The notes: generated from the letters alone by a model not told the origin. A stretch of 64,000 nt of DNA from Jatrophihabitans endophyticus (GCF_900129455.1 NZ_FQVU01000004.1:186001-250000); one strand, 5' to 3'. Numbered from the stretch's first letter, positions 18,442-26,983 are shown. Numbers and translations are program-made.

Positions 18442-19287
18442 GTGCTCAGGGTGACGCTGCGGGGGTCCGGTCTGCCCACCGCCGTCCTCGGCTCGGGGGA
18501 GACGCTGCTGTTCGGCCGCTCGCCCACGGCCGCGCTGCCCGAGGTCGAGGCCGAGCAGCAGCTGCGCTACACCGCGCTGCCGCTGCCCCGCTGCGCACCG
18601 CACGTCTCGCGGCTGCTCGGCGAGCTGGTCGTGGGGGAGGAGATGGTGCGGCTGCGCTGGCGCGGCGGCGTCGAGGCGCAGCTGTCGTCGCTGTTCGACG
18701 CCCCGGGCGGCGCGCGCCGGGTGACCCTCGTCGACGCGATGTCCGCGCTGCTCGACGAGGGTGAGAACCGCCTGGTCGTGCTGCGCGGGCGGCAGCAGGA
18801 CGACGGCAGCTACGGTGACCTCACCCTCGCGATCGACGTCGCGGCGTCGCAGGAGTCGACGGGCGGGCCTGCCGAGCCGGCGCCCGCGGCCGCGGGGGAC
18901 GCCGATGCGAGCCCCACCGCCACCGCGCCCGGCCTCGCGCCCGGCACCCGGGAGTGGTTCGTCGCACTCGCCCTCGCCGAGCCGTGGCTCTCGGGGGCCG
19001 ACGACTACCCGCGTCCGCCGTCCAACCGCGAGGTGTACGAGCGGGTGCGGCACTGGCACGGGTACGCCTGGAACCTGGAGCGCCCGCAGCGGGTCGACGA
19101 CGCGATCCGCGCCATCGCCGGGGTCGCCTTCGGCCCCAAGGACGACCCGTTCCGCCGCACCGGCGGCGGCCGGGTGCAGAACGTCCGCTTCGCCGTCGGC
19201 CGACGCGCGGCCGAGGTGCGCCTCGTGACCGTCGACGACCTCGACGCCGCCGAGCAGGCCGCCGCCGCCCGCGACCGCTCGGCCTGA
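18442..19287 (+). CDS. FHA-like domain protein with C-terminal helical domain
   Basis: A soluble protein of 281 residues. The first ~90 residues look like a divergent forkhead-associated domain: a LFGRSPTAALP loop, then a PHVSRLLGELVVGEEMVRLRW strand pair corresponding to the SRxHxxL and later strands. A low-complexity Ala/Pro linker (~133-160) leads to a helical domain (~165-230) with EWFVALALAEPWL and PSNREVYERVRHW. Such pairs accompany Ser/Thr kinases and type VII loci in actinobacteria. It starts 10 bases after rpiB but may functionally belong to the secretion locus downstream, where a kinase and another FHA protein are encoded. The FHA call is moderate, since sequence is divergent. Confidence 0.6.
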   Translation: MLRVTLRGSGLPTAVLGSGETLLFGRSPTAALPEVEAEQQLRYTALPLPRCAPHVSRLLGELVVGEEMVRLRWRGGVEAQLSSLFDAPGGARRVTLVDAMSALLDEGENRLVVLRGRQQDDGSYGDLTLAIDVAASQESTGGPAEPAPAAAGDADASPTATAPGLAPGTREWFVALALAEPWLSGADDYPRPPSNREVYERVRHWHGYAWNLERPQRVDDAIRAIAGVAFGPKDDPFRRTGGGRVQNVRFAVGRRAAEVRLVTVDDLDAAEQAAAARDRSA

Positions 19288-19303
19288 GCCCTCCCGGATC
19301 CAT

Positions 19304-19367
19304 CGCCTTCCTCGGCGAGTTGGTCGCATTCCGGGGGCATTTCGCCACCAACTCGCCGAGGAAGGCG
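19304..19367. repeat. 21-bp perfect inverted repeat (stem-loop) between two operons
   Basis: Arms at 19304-19324 and 19347-19367 are perfectly complementary over 21 bases, with a 22-base loop. The element sits 17 bases after the FHA-like gene and 71 bases before the first WXG100 gene. It has no flanking T run. It may be a strong terminator, or a copy of a dispersed palindromic element; a genome search would tell these apart. Confidence 0.7.
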
Positions 19368-19377
19368 GGAATCGAAA

Positions 19378-19431
19378 CGGAAGTTTCCGGCGGTCGAGGG
19401 CTGGTCGGACATGTCCGGCGCTGCCTAGCGT
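19378..19431 (+). promoter_or_regulatory. Candidate promoter and operators of the WXG100/type VII operon
   Basis: A -10-like TAGCGT lies at 19426-19431, 7 bases before the ATG at 19439, implying an almost leaderless mRNA. The matching -35 position overlaps a perfect 12-bp palindrome, CGGACATGTCCG (19406-19417). A second palindrome, CGGAA-GT-TTCCG (19378-19389), lies 16 bases further upstream. The regulator is unknown. Confidence 0.45.
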
Positions 19432-19438
19432 CCTCGCC

Positions 19439-19714
19439 ATGAGCTACCAGGGCTTCGAAGGCATGGACACCGACTACGCACGGTCGGCGGCCCACAGCAT
19501 GGACGGCGGCGTGAACGCCATCCGCGGGGTCGTCGGCAACATCGGCTCGCTGCTGGAGAGCACGCAATGGTTCGGCGTGTACGCGCAGCAGTTCCTCGAC
19601 GAATGGCACGGGGCGTTCGCGCAGCAGCTCGGCGGTGCCACCGACGCGATCACCCACCACGCCGCACTGCTGCGCCAGCGGGCCGACATGCAGGACGAGG
19701 CCAGCGCGTCATGA
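19439..19714 (+). CDS. WXG100-family protein (first copy)
   Basis: A helical hairpin protein of 91 residues. MSYQGFEGMDTDYARSAAHSMDGGVNAIRGVVGNIGSLLEST forms helix 1, the turn is QWFG (WXG type), and VYAQQFLDEWHGAFAQQLGGATDAITHHAALL forms helix 2. WXG100 proteins are exported as dimers by type VII systems and can act as substrates or co-secretion partners. Its stop overlaps the next start (ATGA), so the two are translationally coupled and are a likely partner pair. Confidence 0.85.
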   Translation: MSYQGFEGMDTDYARSAAHSMDGGVNAIRGVVGNIGSLLESTQWFGVYAQQFLDEWHGAFAQQLGGATDAITHHAALLRQRADMQDEASAS

Positions 19715-21171
19715 CCGAGCTGGCGACGACGACCGGCGCCGCGGTCGCGACCGGGGGCAGCTTCCTCGGGGCGGACGTCGACGGCCTCGACCACCTCGCG
19801 AAGGAGTTCGAGGGGGCCGCCGAGATCGTCGACATGGTCAAGACCGCCTGCGAGGTGATCGTCGCCGCCGCGTCGATCTTCGGACCCTTCGGCGCGGCGT
19901 TCGTCGCCTACCTCAAGAGCACGGTCATCCCCTGGCTGAGCAAGATCTCGATGGCGCTCAAGGCGATGGCGAAGCTGTTGAGCGTGCACTCGCAGGCGCA
20001 GCGGGAGACCTCGTCGAGCACCACGTCGCTGAACAACACGGTGACGATCACGCTGCCGAGCTACCCCGGCACCCCGAACCTGCCGACGACGAGCACGGCC
20101 GCCCCCACCCTGCCGGCCGCGGTCACGCCGACGACCCCGGCGCCACCGACGACCACCACCCCGGCCGGTGCCGGATCCGCGGTCGCGACGCCACCGACCA
20201 TCGGCGCGACGACGGACACCCCCGCCGCCGCCAGCACCGGCGCCACCACAGGCAGCACCGCGACGGCGGGTGCGGGAACCACGCCGTTCGTGCAGGCCGT
20301 CACCGCGCTGACCGGGCTCGTCACCGCCGTCGACCATCTCGTCCACCCCGGCGCGACCGCCACCACCACGCCCACCACCCCGACGACGGACACCCCGACC
20401 ACGGACAGCCCGACCACGGACAGCCCGACCACGGACAGCCCCGGCACGACCGACCCGGTGACCGCGACGCCCCCCACCCTGGGGGGCACGGGCGGCAGCG
20501 GCGCGCCCGCGGTCGGCGGCATCGACCTCAGCACGCTGCACCCGCTGCACCCCGGCGACACCGTCGGCGTGCTCAGCATCCCGGTCGACGTCGCCCCCGA
20601 CGGCACGGTGACGCCGCTGCTCACCGGCGCCGGCGACACCCCCGCGCTGCCGGGCGCCGGTGACACCGGCAGCACACCGGCGGCGGACGCCCCGACGGCC
20701 ACCGTGCCGTCGTCTCCCACCGACACCGGCCCCACCGACACCGGCCCCACCGACACCGGCCCCACCGGCACGCCCGGCGCGGCGAGCGGCGACACCGGCG
20801 GCGGGACGGGCGGCGGCTCCGGCGGCAGCGCGGCACCCGACACGACGCCCACCTCGACAGCCGACCCGACGGGCACCACCGACCCCGGCGCCACCGCGGT
20901 CACCACCGCGGCCCACCCGGCGGCGGCCCACCCGACGACCCAGGCCGACCCCCAGCTGCGCACCGAGCGCATCGGTTCGCACGACGGCCTGTTCGGCGGT
21001 CTCGGCCAGGCGGCCGGCATCGGCGCCGGCGCCGCGGCCCTCGCCCGCGCCGTGCTCACCGAGGCCAGGCAGGGCGGGGACGGGGCGCTCCTCGGCGCCG
21101 TCCCGCTGCCCTTCGAGGCCGGCGCCGACGACGCCGCGCAGGCGCAGATCTACCAGGGCGCGATCGGCTGA
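19711..21171 (+). CDS. 'GADVDGL' helical-domain protein with long Pro/Thr-rich repeat tail
   Basis: A protein of 486 residues, unlike any family I recognise. Residues ~20-110 form a helical domain beginning FLGADVDGLDHLAKEF, with a hydrophobic stretch and an FGPF turn in place of WXG. About two-thirds of its residues recur in the protein at 21635. The next ~300 residues are low-complexity Pro/Thr/Gly/Ser with near-perfect short repeats, TTDSP three times and PTDTG three times, and they likely span or coat the wall. A C-terminal segment (~425-486) is helical. No signal peptide is seen. Position and coupling to WXG100 suggest a type VII substrate or structural partner. Confidence 0.6.
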   Translation: MTELATTTGAAVATGGSFLGADVDGLDHLAKEFEGAAEIVDMVKTACEVIVAAASIFGPFGAAFVAYLKSTVIPWLSKISMALKAMAKLLSVHSQAQRETSSSTTSLNNTVTITLPSYPGTPNLPTTSTAAPTLPAAVTPTTPAPPTTTTPAGAGSAVATPPTIGATTDTPAAASTGATTGSTATAGAGTTPFVQAVTALTGLVTAVDHLVHPGATATTTPTTPTTDTPTTDSPTTDSPTTDSPGTTDPVTATPPTLGGTGGSGAPAVGGIDLSTLHPLHPGDTVGVLSIPVDVAPDGTVTPLLTGAGDTPALPGAGDTGSTPAADAPTATVPSSPTDTGPTDTGPTDTGPTGTPGAASGDTGGGTGGGSGGSAAPDTTPTSTADPTGTTDPGATAVTTAAHPAAAHPTTQADPQLRTERIGSHDGLFGGLGQAAGIGAGAAALARAVLTEARQGGDGALLGAVPLPFEAGADDAAQAQIYQGAIG

Positions 21172-21286
21172 CCGGCCGCGCGCCGCACCACCCCCCGACG
21201 TCCGGGCGCACCGCGTCCCGGCGGTCCGTGACGACCAGGACCCGATGCACGACCCCGAGCACCACCCACACACCCAGGAGGAAGAC

Positions 21287-21556
21287 ATGACCGGCGTTCT
21301 CGGAATGGACATCGAGCAGGTGCAGGCCCTCGCCACCTCGATGCAGACCAACTCCGACGCGATCGCGCAGGCGACCGCGCAGCTCACCAGCCAGATCGAC
21401 GCCACGCACTGGACCGGCCAGGACCAGATGAAGTTCCGCAGCGACTGGGACTCGATCTACGCCGTCCAGCTGCGCAACGTCGTCGAGCAGCTGCAGGACC
21501 GCTACACCCACCTGCGCGCCGAGGCCGACCAGCAGGCGCAGGCCTCCGGCAGCTGA
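21287..21556 (+). CDS. WXG100-family protein (second copy)
   Basis: A protein of 89 residues with GMDIEQVQALATSMQTNSDAIAQATAQL (helix 1), the turn HWTGQ (WTG), and MKFRSDWDSIYAVQLRNVVEQLQDRY (helix 2). This is a canonical WXG100/ESAT-6-like layout. The ATG has an excellent ribosome site, AGGAGGAAGAC, the strongest in the locus. A 14-bp hairpin follows the stop codon. Both points suggest this is the most highly expressed product of the operon. Confidence 0.92.
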   Translation: MTGVLGMDIEQVQALATSMQTNSDAIAQATAQLTSQIDATHWTGQDQMKFRSDWDSIYAVQLRNVVEQLQDRYTHLRAEADQQAQASGS

Positions 21557-21563
21557 CCGCGTG

Positions 21564-21603
21564 CGGTCCGTGCCCCGCCGCCCGCCCCGCGGGGCACGGA
21601 CCG
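21564..21603 (+). promoter_or_regulatory. Strong hairpin within the type VII operon
   Basis: A perfect 14-bp stem, 21564-21577 (CGGTCCGTGCCCCG) with 21590-21603, has a 12-base loop. It starts 8 bases after the WXG100 stop and ends 31 bases before the next gene. It has no T run. It could partly terminate transcription or protect the 3' end of the WXG100 message, giving more WXG100 than downstream ATPase. Confidence 0.6.
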
Positions 21604-21634
21604 TCCCGACCTCACGACACAGGAGCCACCAGCC

Positions 21635-22570
21635 ATGCCCGAGTTCACCCACGAGTCCTGGGCGCGCGACCTGCTCACGCGCATGGGCTATCCGGTCACC
21701 ACCGAGAACATGACCTCGGTCCTCGCCTGGGAGTACCAGGAGGGCGGCCACTTCAAGAACGCCGCCACCTTCAACCCGTTGAACTCCACGCTGGGGCACA
21801 AGACCTACGGCTCGATGAACGGCGTCGGCGTCGCGACCTACCCCGACTACGAGACGGGCATGACGCAGACGATCAAGACGCTGAAGCTGCACTACTACGA
21901 CAAGATCCGCGCGGACCTGCAGGCCAACGCCGACCCGGCGACGACGACGGCGGACATCAAGGCGTCGCCGTGGGGGACGTGGCACGGCGGCGCCTCGACC
22001 GCGGGTGCGCTGGGCCAGGCCCGCAAGAACGTGGCCGCGCACCCCGTCGGCACCCCCACCCCGGCCACCACCCCCACCCCGCGCACCACCCCGACCAGCG
22101 CGGCCGCCCCGCTCGTCGGCGCCGCCGCCGGTGCGGCGGGCGGCGGGTTCCGCGGTGCCGACGTCGACGGCCTCGACCGGCTCGCCCGGGAGTTCGCGCA
22201 GGCCGCCGGCGTCACCGACGAGGTCAAGCAGGCCTGCGAGGCCATCGTCGCGGCGGCGGCGATGTTCGGGCCCTTCAGCGCCGCGTTCATCGCCTACCTC
22301 AAGGGGACGGTCATCCCGTACCTCACCCGTATCGCCGCGTCGCTGCGGGCGATGAGCACGCTGCTCTCGCAGCACTCGCAGGCCCAGCGCGACGCGAGCG
22401 CCTCGGCGACCTCGCTGCCCAGCTACACGCCGCCCAGCAGCACGGTGACCGCGGGCGACACCCCGGCCACGGTCACCTCGGTCGCCACCGCGACGCCGGT
22501 CGCGCCGGTGACGCATGCGCCGGCCGCCGTCGTCGGCGCCGTCCCGCTGATCGGCGCGACCGCGTCATGA
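21635..22570 (+). CDS. Lysozyme-like domain fused to a 'GADVDGL' helical domain
   Basis: A protein of 311 residues. Residues ~1-125 resemble the phage-lysin or tail-lysozyme-like domain: an HESWARDLLTRMGYPVTTEN helix pair, VLAWEYQEGGHFKN with a candidate catalytic Glu, then NPLNSTLG, GVGVATYPDYETGM and TIKTLKLHYYDKI. A short Thr/Pro linker (~130-155) leads to a GADVDGL domain (~166-255) matching the one at 19711, and a Thr/Val/Ala-rich tail. No signal peptide is seen, so export would depend on the type VII machinery. ATG 21635 has AGGAG upstream, and its stop overlaps the ATPase start (ATGA). A wall-cleaving substrate or machine part is inferred. Confidence 0.6.
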   Translation: MPEFTHESWARDLLTRMGYPVTTENMTSVLAWEYQEGGHFKNAATFNPLNSTLGHKTYGSMNGVGVATYPDYETGMTQTIKTLKLHYYDKIRADLQANADPATTTADIKASPWGTWHGGASTAGALGQARKNVAAHPVGTPTPATTPTPRTTPTSAAAPLVGAAAGAAGGGFRGADVDGLDRLAREFAQAAGVTDEVKQACEAIVAAAAMFGPFSAAFIAYLKGTVIPYLTRIAASLRAMSTLLSQHSQAQRDASASATSLPSYTPPSSTVTAGDTPATVTSVATATPVAPVTHAPAAVVGAVPLIGATAS

Positions 22571-25500
22571 CCGCGGCGCCGGTGCGCGGCTGGACGGTGA
22601 CCGTCCGACCGTCGGCCGAGAGCGGGCTGCAGCCGGCCGACGTCACCGTCGACCCGCGCCCCGGCGCCACCGTCGGCGACCTCGCCGCGGCGTTGGGCGA
22701 ACACCTGACCGGCGGCCGCCACGGTGTCCTGGTCGCCCCGCTCGAGGAGGGGCGGCCGTGGCCCGCGCGCCGACCGCTCACCGACTGCGGGCTCGCCAGC
22801 GGCGACGTCCTCGACGTCGTCACCGTCCCCGCCGGCTGGGCCGACCAGCCCGCGCGCCCGTCGCGGCGGCGCGGGCTGCTGCGCGTCGTGGCAGGCCCCG
22901 ACGCCGGGACGAGCCACGCGCTGACCGCGGACGCGGTGACGATCGGGCGCGACGACGACTGCACGGTCACGCTGTCCGACCCGCTCGTCTCGCGCCGCCA
23001 CGCGTCGGTCATCCTCGGCACCCAGCCCGTCATCACCGACGAGGGCTCCGCGCACGGGACGCTCGTCGACGGCGCCGCGATCACCGGCCCCACCGCGCTC
23101 GAGTGGGGCCGCGCGGTCCGCCTCGGCGACAGCGCCGTCGTGGTCGACCGCGCCGCCGGCGACGTCACCGGCCGCTCGGCCGCGGTGCTGCGGCCGCCGC
23201 GCTTCGGCGAGCCGCAGGCCGCGGGGTCGCTGGACGTGCCCGCCCCGCCGAGCCCGCCGCGACCCCAGCCGCTGCAGTGGGCGATGTTCGCGATGCCGCT
23301 CGTGTTCGGCGGCGCCATGCTCGCGCAGACCCGCAGCACGTTCAGCCTCGCCTACATCTGCGGCTACCCGGTGATCATGCTGGCCGCGTGGTGGCAGCAG
23401 CGCCGCCGCGCCCGCAAGGAGCACCGCGAGGCGCTGCGGCTGTGGCGTGCGGACGTCGACGAGCTGATCGCCGGCCTGGACCGTGCCGGCGCCGCGCAGC
23501 GGGTGCGCGCGCAGGAGGACCACCCCGAGTTCCGCACCCTGGTGGCGCGGACCCAGCTCCGTTCCCGGTCGCTGTGGACGCGTCGGCCCGGCGACGCGGA
23601 CTTCCTCGCCTGCCGCACCGGCACCGGTCCCGTCGCCGCGACGCTCGACGCGACGCTGCGCGACGGCGGCGACCGTGCCGCGGCCGCCCGGGCCCGCGAC
23701 GACCTCGCGCTGCGCCGGGTGCTCGACGGGCTCGCCGTGCCCGTGTCGCTCGCGACGTCGCCGGTCGTCGCGGTCGCCGGTCCGCCACCCCGCGTCGACG
23801 CCGCCGTCCGCGCGCTGGTGTCCCGGCTGGCCGTCGACCATTCGCCGGCCGATCTGACGATCACCGCCGTGCTCGGCCGGCACCGGACGCACCACGAGAC
23901 CTGGCTGCGCTGGCTGCCGCACGCCGGCCGGCGCCCGGGCGGCCTCGCCCCGGTCGCGATCGGCGCCGCCGACGGCGCGACGCTGGTCGACGCGCTCGCC
24001 GGCGAGGACCGCGAGCGCGGCGTGACCCTCTGCCTGGTCGACGAGGACGCCGCCGTCCCCCGACGGTTGCTCGAGGCGGCCGCGGCCAGCGAGCTCGTGG
24101 CCGACGGGCTGCTGCGCTTCGTCTGGCTGGGTGGCGCCGCGGGCGGTGTCGACACGGTGCCCGCGGCCACGTCGACGCTGCTCGACCTCGGCGCCTCGGT
24201 CCCGGCACCCGACGCGCGCGCGGCCGCGGCCCGCCCCGACCGGCCCGCGCCCGAGCCCGTCGCCGTGCTCGCGCACCGCGACCGGGGCGGCGTCCAGCTG
24301 CTCACCGAGGTCGACGAGGTCGGCCTCGACGAGGTCTGGCGCCTCGCCCGCGCGATGGTCGAGTGCCAGGACGAGGTCGCGGTCGTCCCGGCCGCCACCG
24401 CCCTGCCCGACGTGACCCGGCTGCCCGACCTCGTCCCCGACCTCGCCGACCCCGACGACGCGGCGGGCATCCGGCAGCGCTGGGCGTCGCGGCGCGGGCT
24501 GCGGGCGCAGCTCGGCGTCGGCGCCGGGGGCGTCGTCTCGCTCGACCTGCGCGAGGACGGTCCGCACGGCCTCGTCGCCGGCACCACCGGCTCGGGCAAG
24601 AGCGAGCTGCTGCAGACGCTCATCTGCTCGCTCGCGCTCAACAACCCGCCCGAGCGGATGACGTTCCTGCTCGTCGACTACAAGGGCGGCGCCGCGTTCC
24701 GCGAGTGCGCCGACCTGCCGCACACCGTCGGCTACATCACCGACCTGTCCCCGGCCCTGGTGCAGCGCGCGCTGACGTCCCTCGGCGCCGAGATCACCGC
24801 CCGTGAGACCCTGCTCGAGCGCTACGGCGCGAAGGACCTCGCCGCGCTGGAGGCCGCGCACCCCGAGGTCGCACCGCCGAGCCTGCTGATCTGCGTCGAC
24901 GAGTTCGCCGCGCTCACCGCCGAGGTGCCGGACTTCGTCGACGGCGTCGTCAACATCGCGCAGCGGGGCCGGTCGCTCGGCATGCACCTGCTGCTCGCGA
25001 CGCAGCGGCCGGCCGGCGTCGTCACCGCCAACGTCCGCGCCAACACCGACCTGCGGATCGCGCTGCGGGTGTCGTCCGTGGACGACTCGTCCGACGTGAT
25101 CGACAGCCCGGAGGCGGCCCGGATCTCGCGCCGCACCCCCGGTCGCGCGTGGATCCGCCGGACCGGGCACGGCACGGCCGAGCTCGTGCAGACCGGCTGG
25201 GTGGGGGCGCGGGCCGAGCTGCCGACCGGACGGGCGCCGGTCGGCGTCCGTGCCTTCACCGCCACCGGGGTCGAGGCGGCGGCGCCCGCCGGCACGCTCG
25301 ACCCCCGCACCGACCTGGAGCGGCTGGTCGGGGCGGTGCGCGAGGCGTTCCGCAGCTCCGGGGCGCCGCTGCCGGCCAAGCCGTGGCTGCCGGCGCTCGG
25401 CACCGAGACGGTGCTGGAGTGCTCCGAGCGCGGCACCGTCACCGTCGGCGGTGCGGCGGCGGCGACGCGGCCCGGCCAGGTCGTGATCGGCGTGCTCGAC

Positions 25501-26979
25501 CGGCCCGCCGCCCAGGCGCAGGGCCCGGCGCTGCTCGACTACGCCCACGCCGGCAACGTCCTCGCCTTCGGCGCGTCCGGCAGCGGCAAGACCGAGCTGC
25601 TGCGCACGGTCGCGGTGTCGGCCGCCCTCACCGACGCGGTCGCGCCGTCGGTGTACGCGATCGACTTCGGCGGCGGGGCGCTCGGCACGCTCGCGACGCT
25701 GCCGGTGGTGGGCGCGGTGATCGGCGAGGGCGAGCCGGAGCGCGTGATGCGCCTGCTGCGCATGCTGCGGGCCGCGGTCGCCGACCGGAACCGGCTGCTC
25801 GCGAGCCACGGCGCCGCGGACGTCGGCGCGCTCCGCGCGACCGGGCTCGCGCTGCCCCGCATCCATGTGCTGATCGACAACCTGCCCAGCCTGCTCGAGA
25901 CGCTGGAGGCCGGCGGCGCGGCCCGACGCGTGCACGCCGACATGCTCGCCGGCATCCTGCAGGACGGCCGCCGCGTCGGCGTGCACGTCACGGCGACGTC
26001 GCCGCGGCGCACCGGTATCAGCAGCGGCCTGCAGTCGGCGTTCGGGCAGCGGCTCGTGCTGCGGATGCCGACCGACGACGACTACCAGATGCTCGGCGTG
26101 CCCGCCGGCGTGCTGACCCAGGATGCGGCCCCCGGGCGCGCCCTGCTCGGCCGCCACGAGCTGCAGGTCGCGACGATCGGCGGCGCGGGCACCCCGGCCC
26201 AGGCCGACCAGCTCGGCAAGCTCGCGGCGCTGCTGGACGGGGACGCGCCGGCCGTCGGCGTGCCGCCCATGCCGCCGCGACTGCCGCAGCAGGTCATGCC
26301 CCGACCGCAGGGTGACGCCCTGCCGCTGGCCGTCGACGCCGACTTCGTCGCGGCGGTCACGCTGCCGCTGCGCCGCACGCCGCTGCTCGTCGCGGGCCGG
26401 TCGGGGTCGGGCCGGACCGGGCTGCTGCTCGGGCTGGCCCAGCTCGCCCGCCGCTCCGACGAGCCGCCGTGCGAGATCGTGCTCGTCGGCCCTCGGGCGA
26501 ACGCCGTCCTGGCCGGCGACGGGGAGCTCGACCGTGTGCTGCACGACCCCGCCGACGTCCTCGCCTGGGCCGCGACCCCGCCCCCGGCCGTCGGCTGGCG
26601 CCTCGTCCTCGTCGACGACGCGCACGTGTGGGAGCGGGACTGGGAGAAGAACGGACCGGCCCGTGAGGTCGCGGTCGCACTGGCCGACGTCGTCGGTGCC
26701 GCCGCGGTCGCGTCGCACACCGCCGCGGTCGTCGTCACCGACACCGACGACGCCCGGACGCGGCAGCACGTCGCCGGACCGACCCAGGTCGCGCGGCGCG
26801 CTCGCGTGGGCGTCCTGCTGCAGCCCGACCTGCCCGACGGCTCCGTGCTCGGCGCGTCCGTCCCGACGCAGACCGTCGAGCCGTTGACCGGTCCCGGTCG
26901 CGGGTTGTTCTGCGAGACAGGACGCGTTCGTGTTGTGCAGGTAATCTGCGCGGGAATGTCCGGTGAGGGTGGGGGATAG
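22567..26979 (+). CDS. Type VII secretion ATPase, EssC-like FHA-FtsK/SpoIIIE
   Basis: A membrane-bound ATPase of 1470 residues. Residues ~1-90 are a YukD/ubiquitin-like or first FHA-like beta domain. An FHA domain at ~103-198 contains TIGRDDDCTV and SRRHASV. Two transmembrane helices lie at ~236-276. Three FtsK-type ATPase domains follow: Walker A at 672-679 (GTTGSGKS) with ICVDEFAAL, 1002-1009 (GASGSGKT), and a degenerate GRSGSGRT at 1277-1284, where Lys is replaced by Arg. An N-terminal FHA on the ATPase is typical of Firmicute EssC rather than actinobacterial EccC. It would energise export of the WXG100 and GADVDGL proteins. Confidence 0.85.
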   Translation: MTAAPVRGWTVTVRPSAESGLQPADVTVDPRPGATVGDLAAALGEHLTGGRHGVLVAPLEEGRPWPARRPLTDCGLASGDVLDVVTVPAGWADQPARPSRRRGLLRVVAGPDAGTSHALTADAVTIGRDDDCTVTLSDPLVSRRHASVILGTQPVITDEGSAHGTLVDGAAITGPTALEWGRAVRLGDSAVVVDRAAGDVTGRSAAVLRPPRFGEPQAAGSLDVPAPPSPPRPQPLQWAMFAMPLVFGGAMLAQTRSTFSLAYICGYPVIMLAAWWQQRRRARKEHREALRLWRADVDELIAGLDRAGAAQRVRAQEDHPEFRTLVARTQLRSRSLWTRRPGDADFLACRTGTGPVAATLDATLRDGGDRAAAARARDDLALRRVLDGLAVPVSLATSPVVAVAGPPPRVDAAVRALVSRLAVDHSPADLTITAVLGRHRTHHETWLRWLPHAGRRPGGLAPVAIGAADGATLVDALAGEDRERGVTLCLVDEDAAVPRRLLEAAAASELVADGLLRFVWLGGAAGGVDTVPAATSTLLDLGASVPAPDARAAAARPDRPAPEPVAVLAHRDRGGVQLLTEVDEVGLDEVWRLARAMVECQDEVAVVPAATALPDVTRLPDLVPDLADPDDAAGIRQRWASRRGLRAQLGVGAGGVVSLDLREDGPHGLVAGTTGSGKSELLQTLICSLALNNPPERMTFLLVDYKGGAAFRECADLPHTVGYITDLSPALVQRALTSLGAEITARETLLERYGAKDLAALEAAHPEVAPPSLLICVDEFAALTAEVPDFVDGVVNIAQRGRSLGMHLLLATQRPAGVVTANVRANTDLRIALRVSSVDDSSDVIDSPEAARISRRTPGRAWIRRTGHGTAELVQTGWVGARAELPTGRAPVGVRAFTATGVEAAAPAGTLDPRTDLERLVGAVREAFRSSGAPLPAKPWLPALGTETVLECSERGTVTVGGAAAATRPGQVVIGVLDRPAAQAQGPALLDYAHAGNVLAFGASGSGKTELLRTVAVSAALTDAVAPSVYAIDFGGGALGTLATLPVVGAVIGEGEPERVMRLLRMLRAAVADRNRLLASHGAADVGALRATGLALPRIHVLIDNLPSLLETLEAGGAARRVHADMLAGILQDGRRVGVHVTATSPRRTGISSGLQSAFGQRLVLRMPTDDDYQMLGVPAGVLTQDAAPGRALLGRHELQVATIGGAGTPAQADQLGKLAALLDGDAPAVGVPPMPPRLPQQVMPRPQGDALPLAVDADFVAAVTLPLRRTPLLVAGRSGSGRTGLLLGLAQLARRSDEPPCEIVLVGPRANAVLAGDGELDRVLHDPADVLAWAATPPPAVGWRLVLVDDAHVWERDWEKNGPAREVAVALADVVGAAAVASHTAAVVVTDTDDARTRQHVAGPTQVARRARVGVLLQPDLPDGSVLGASVPTQTVEPLTGPGRGLFCETGRVRVVQVICAGMSGEGGG

Positions 26980-26983
26980 CGGA

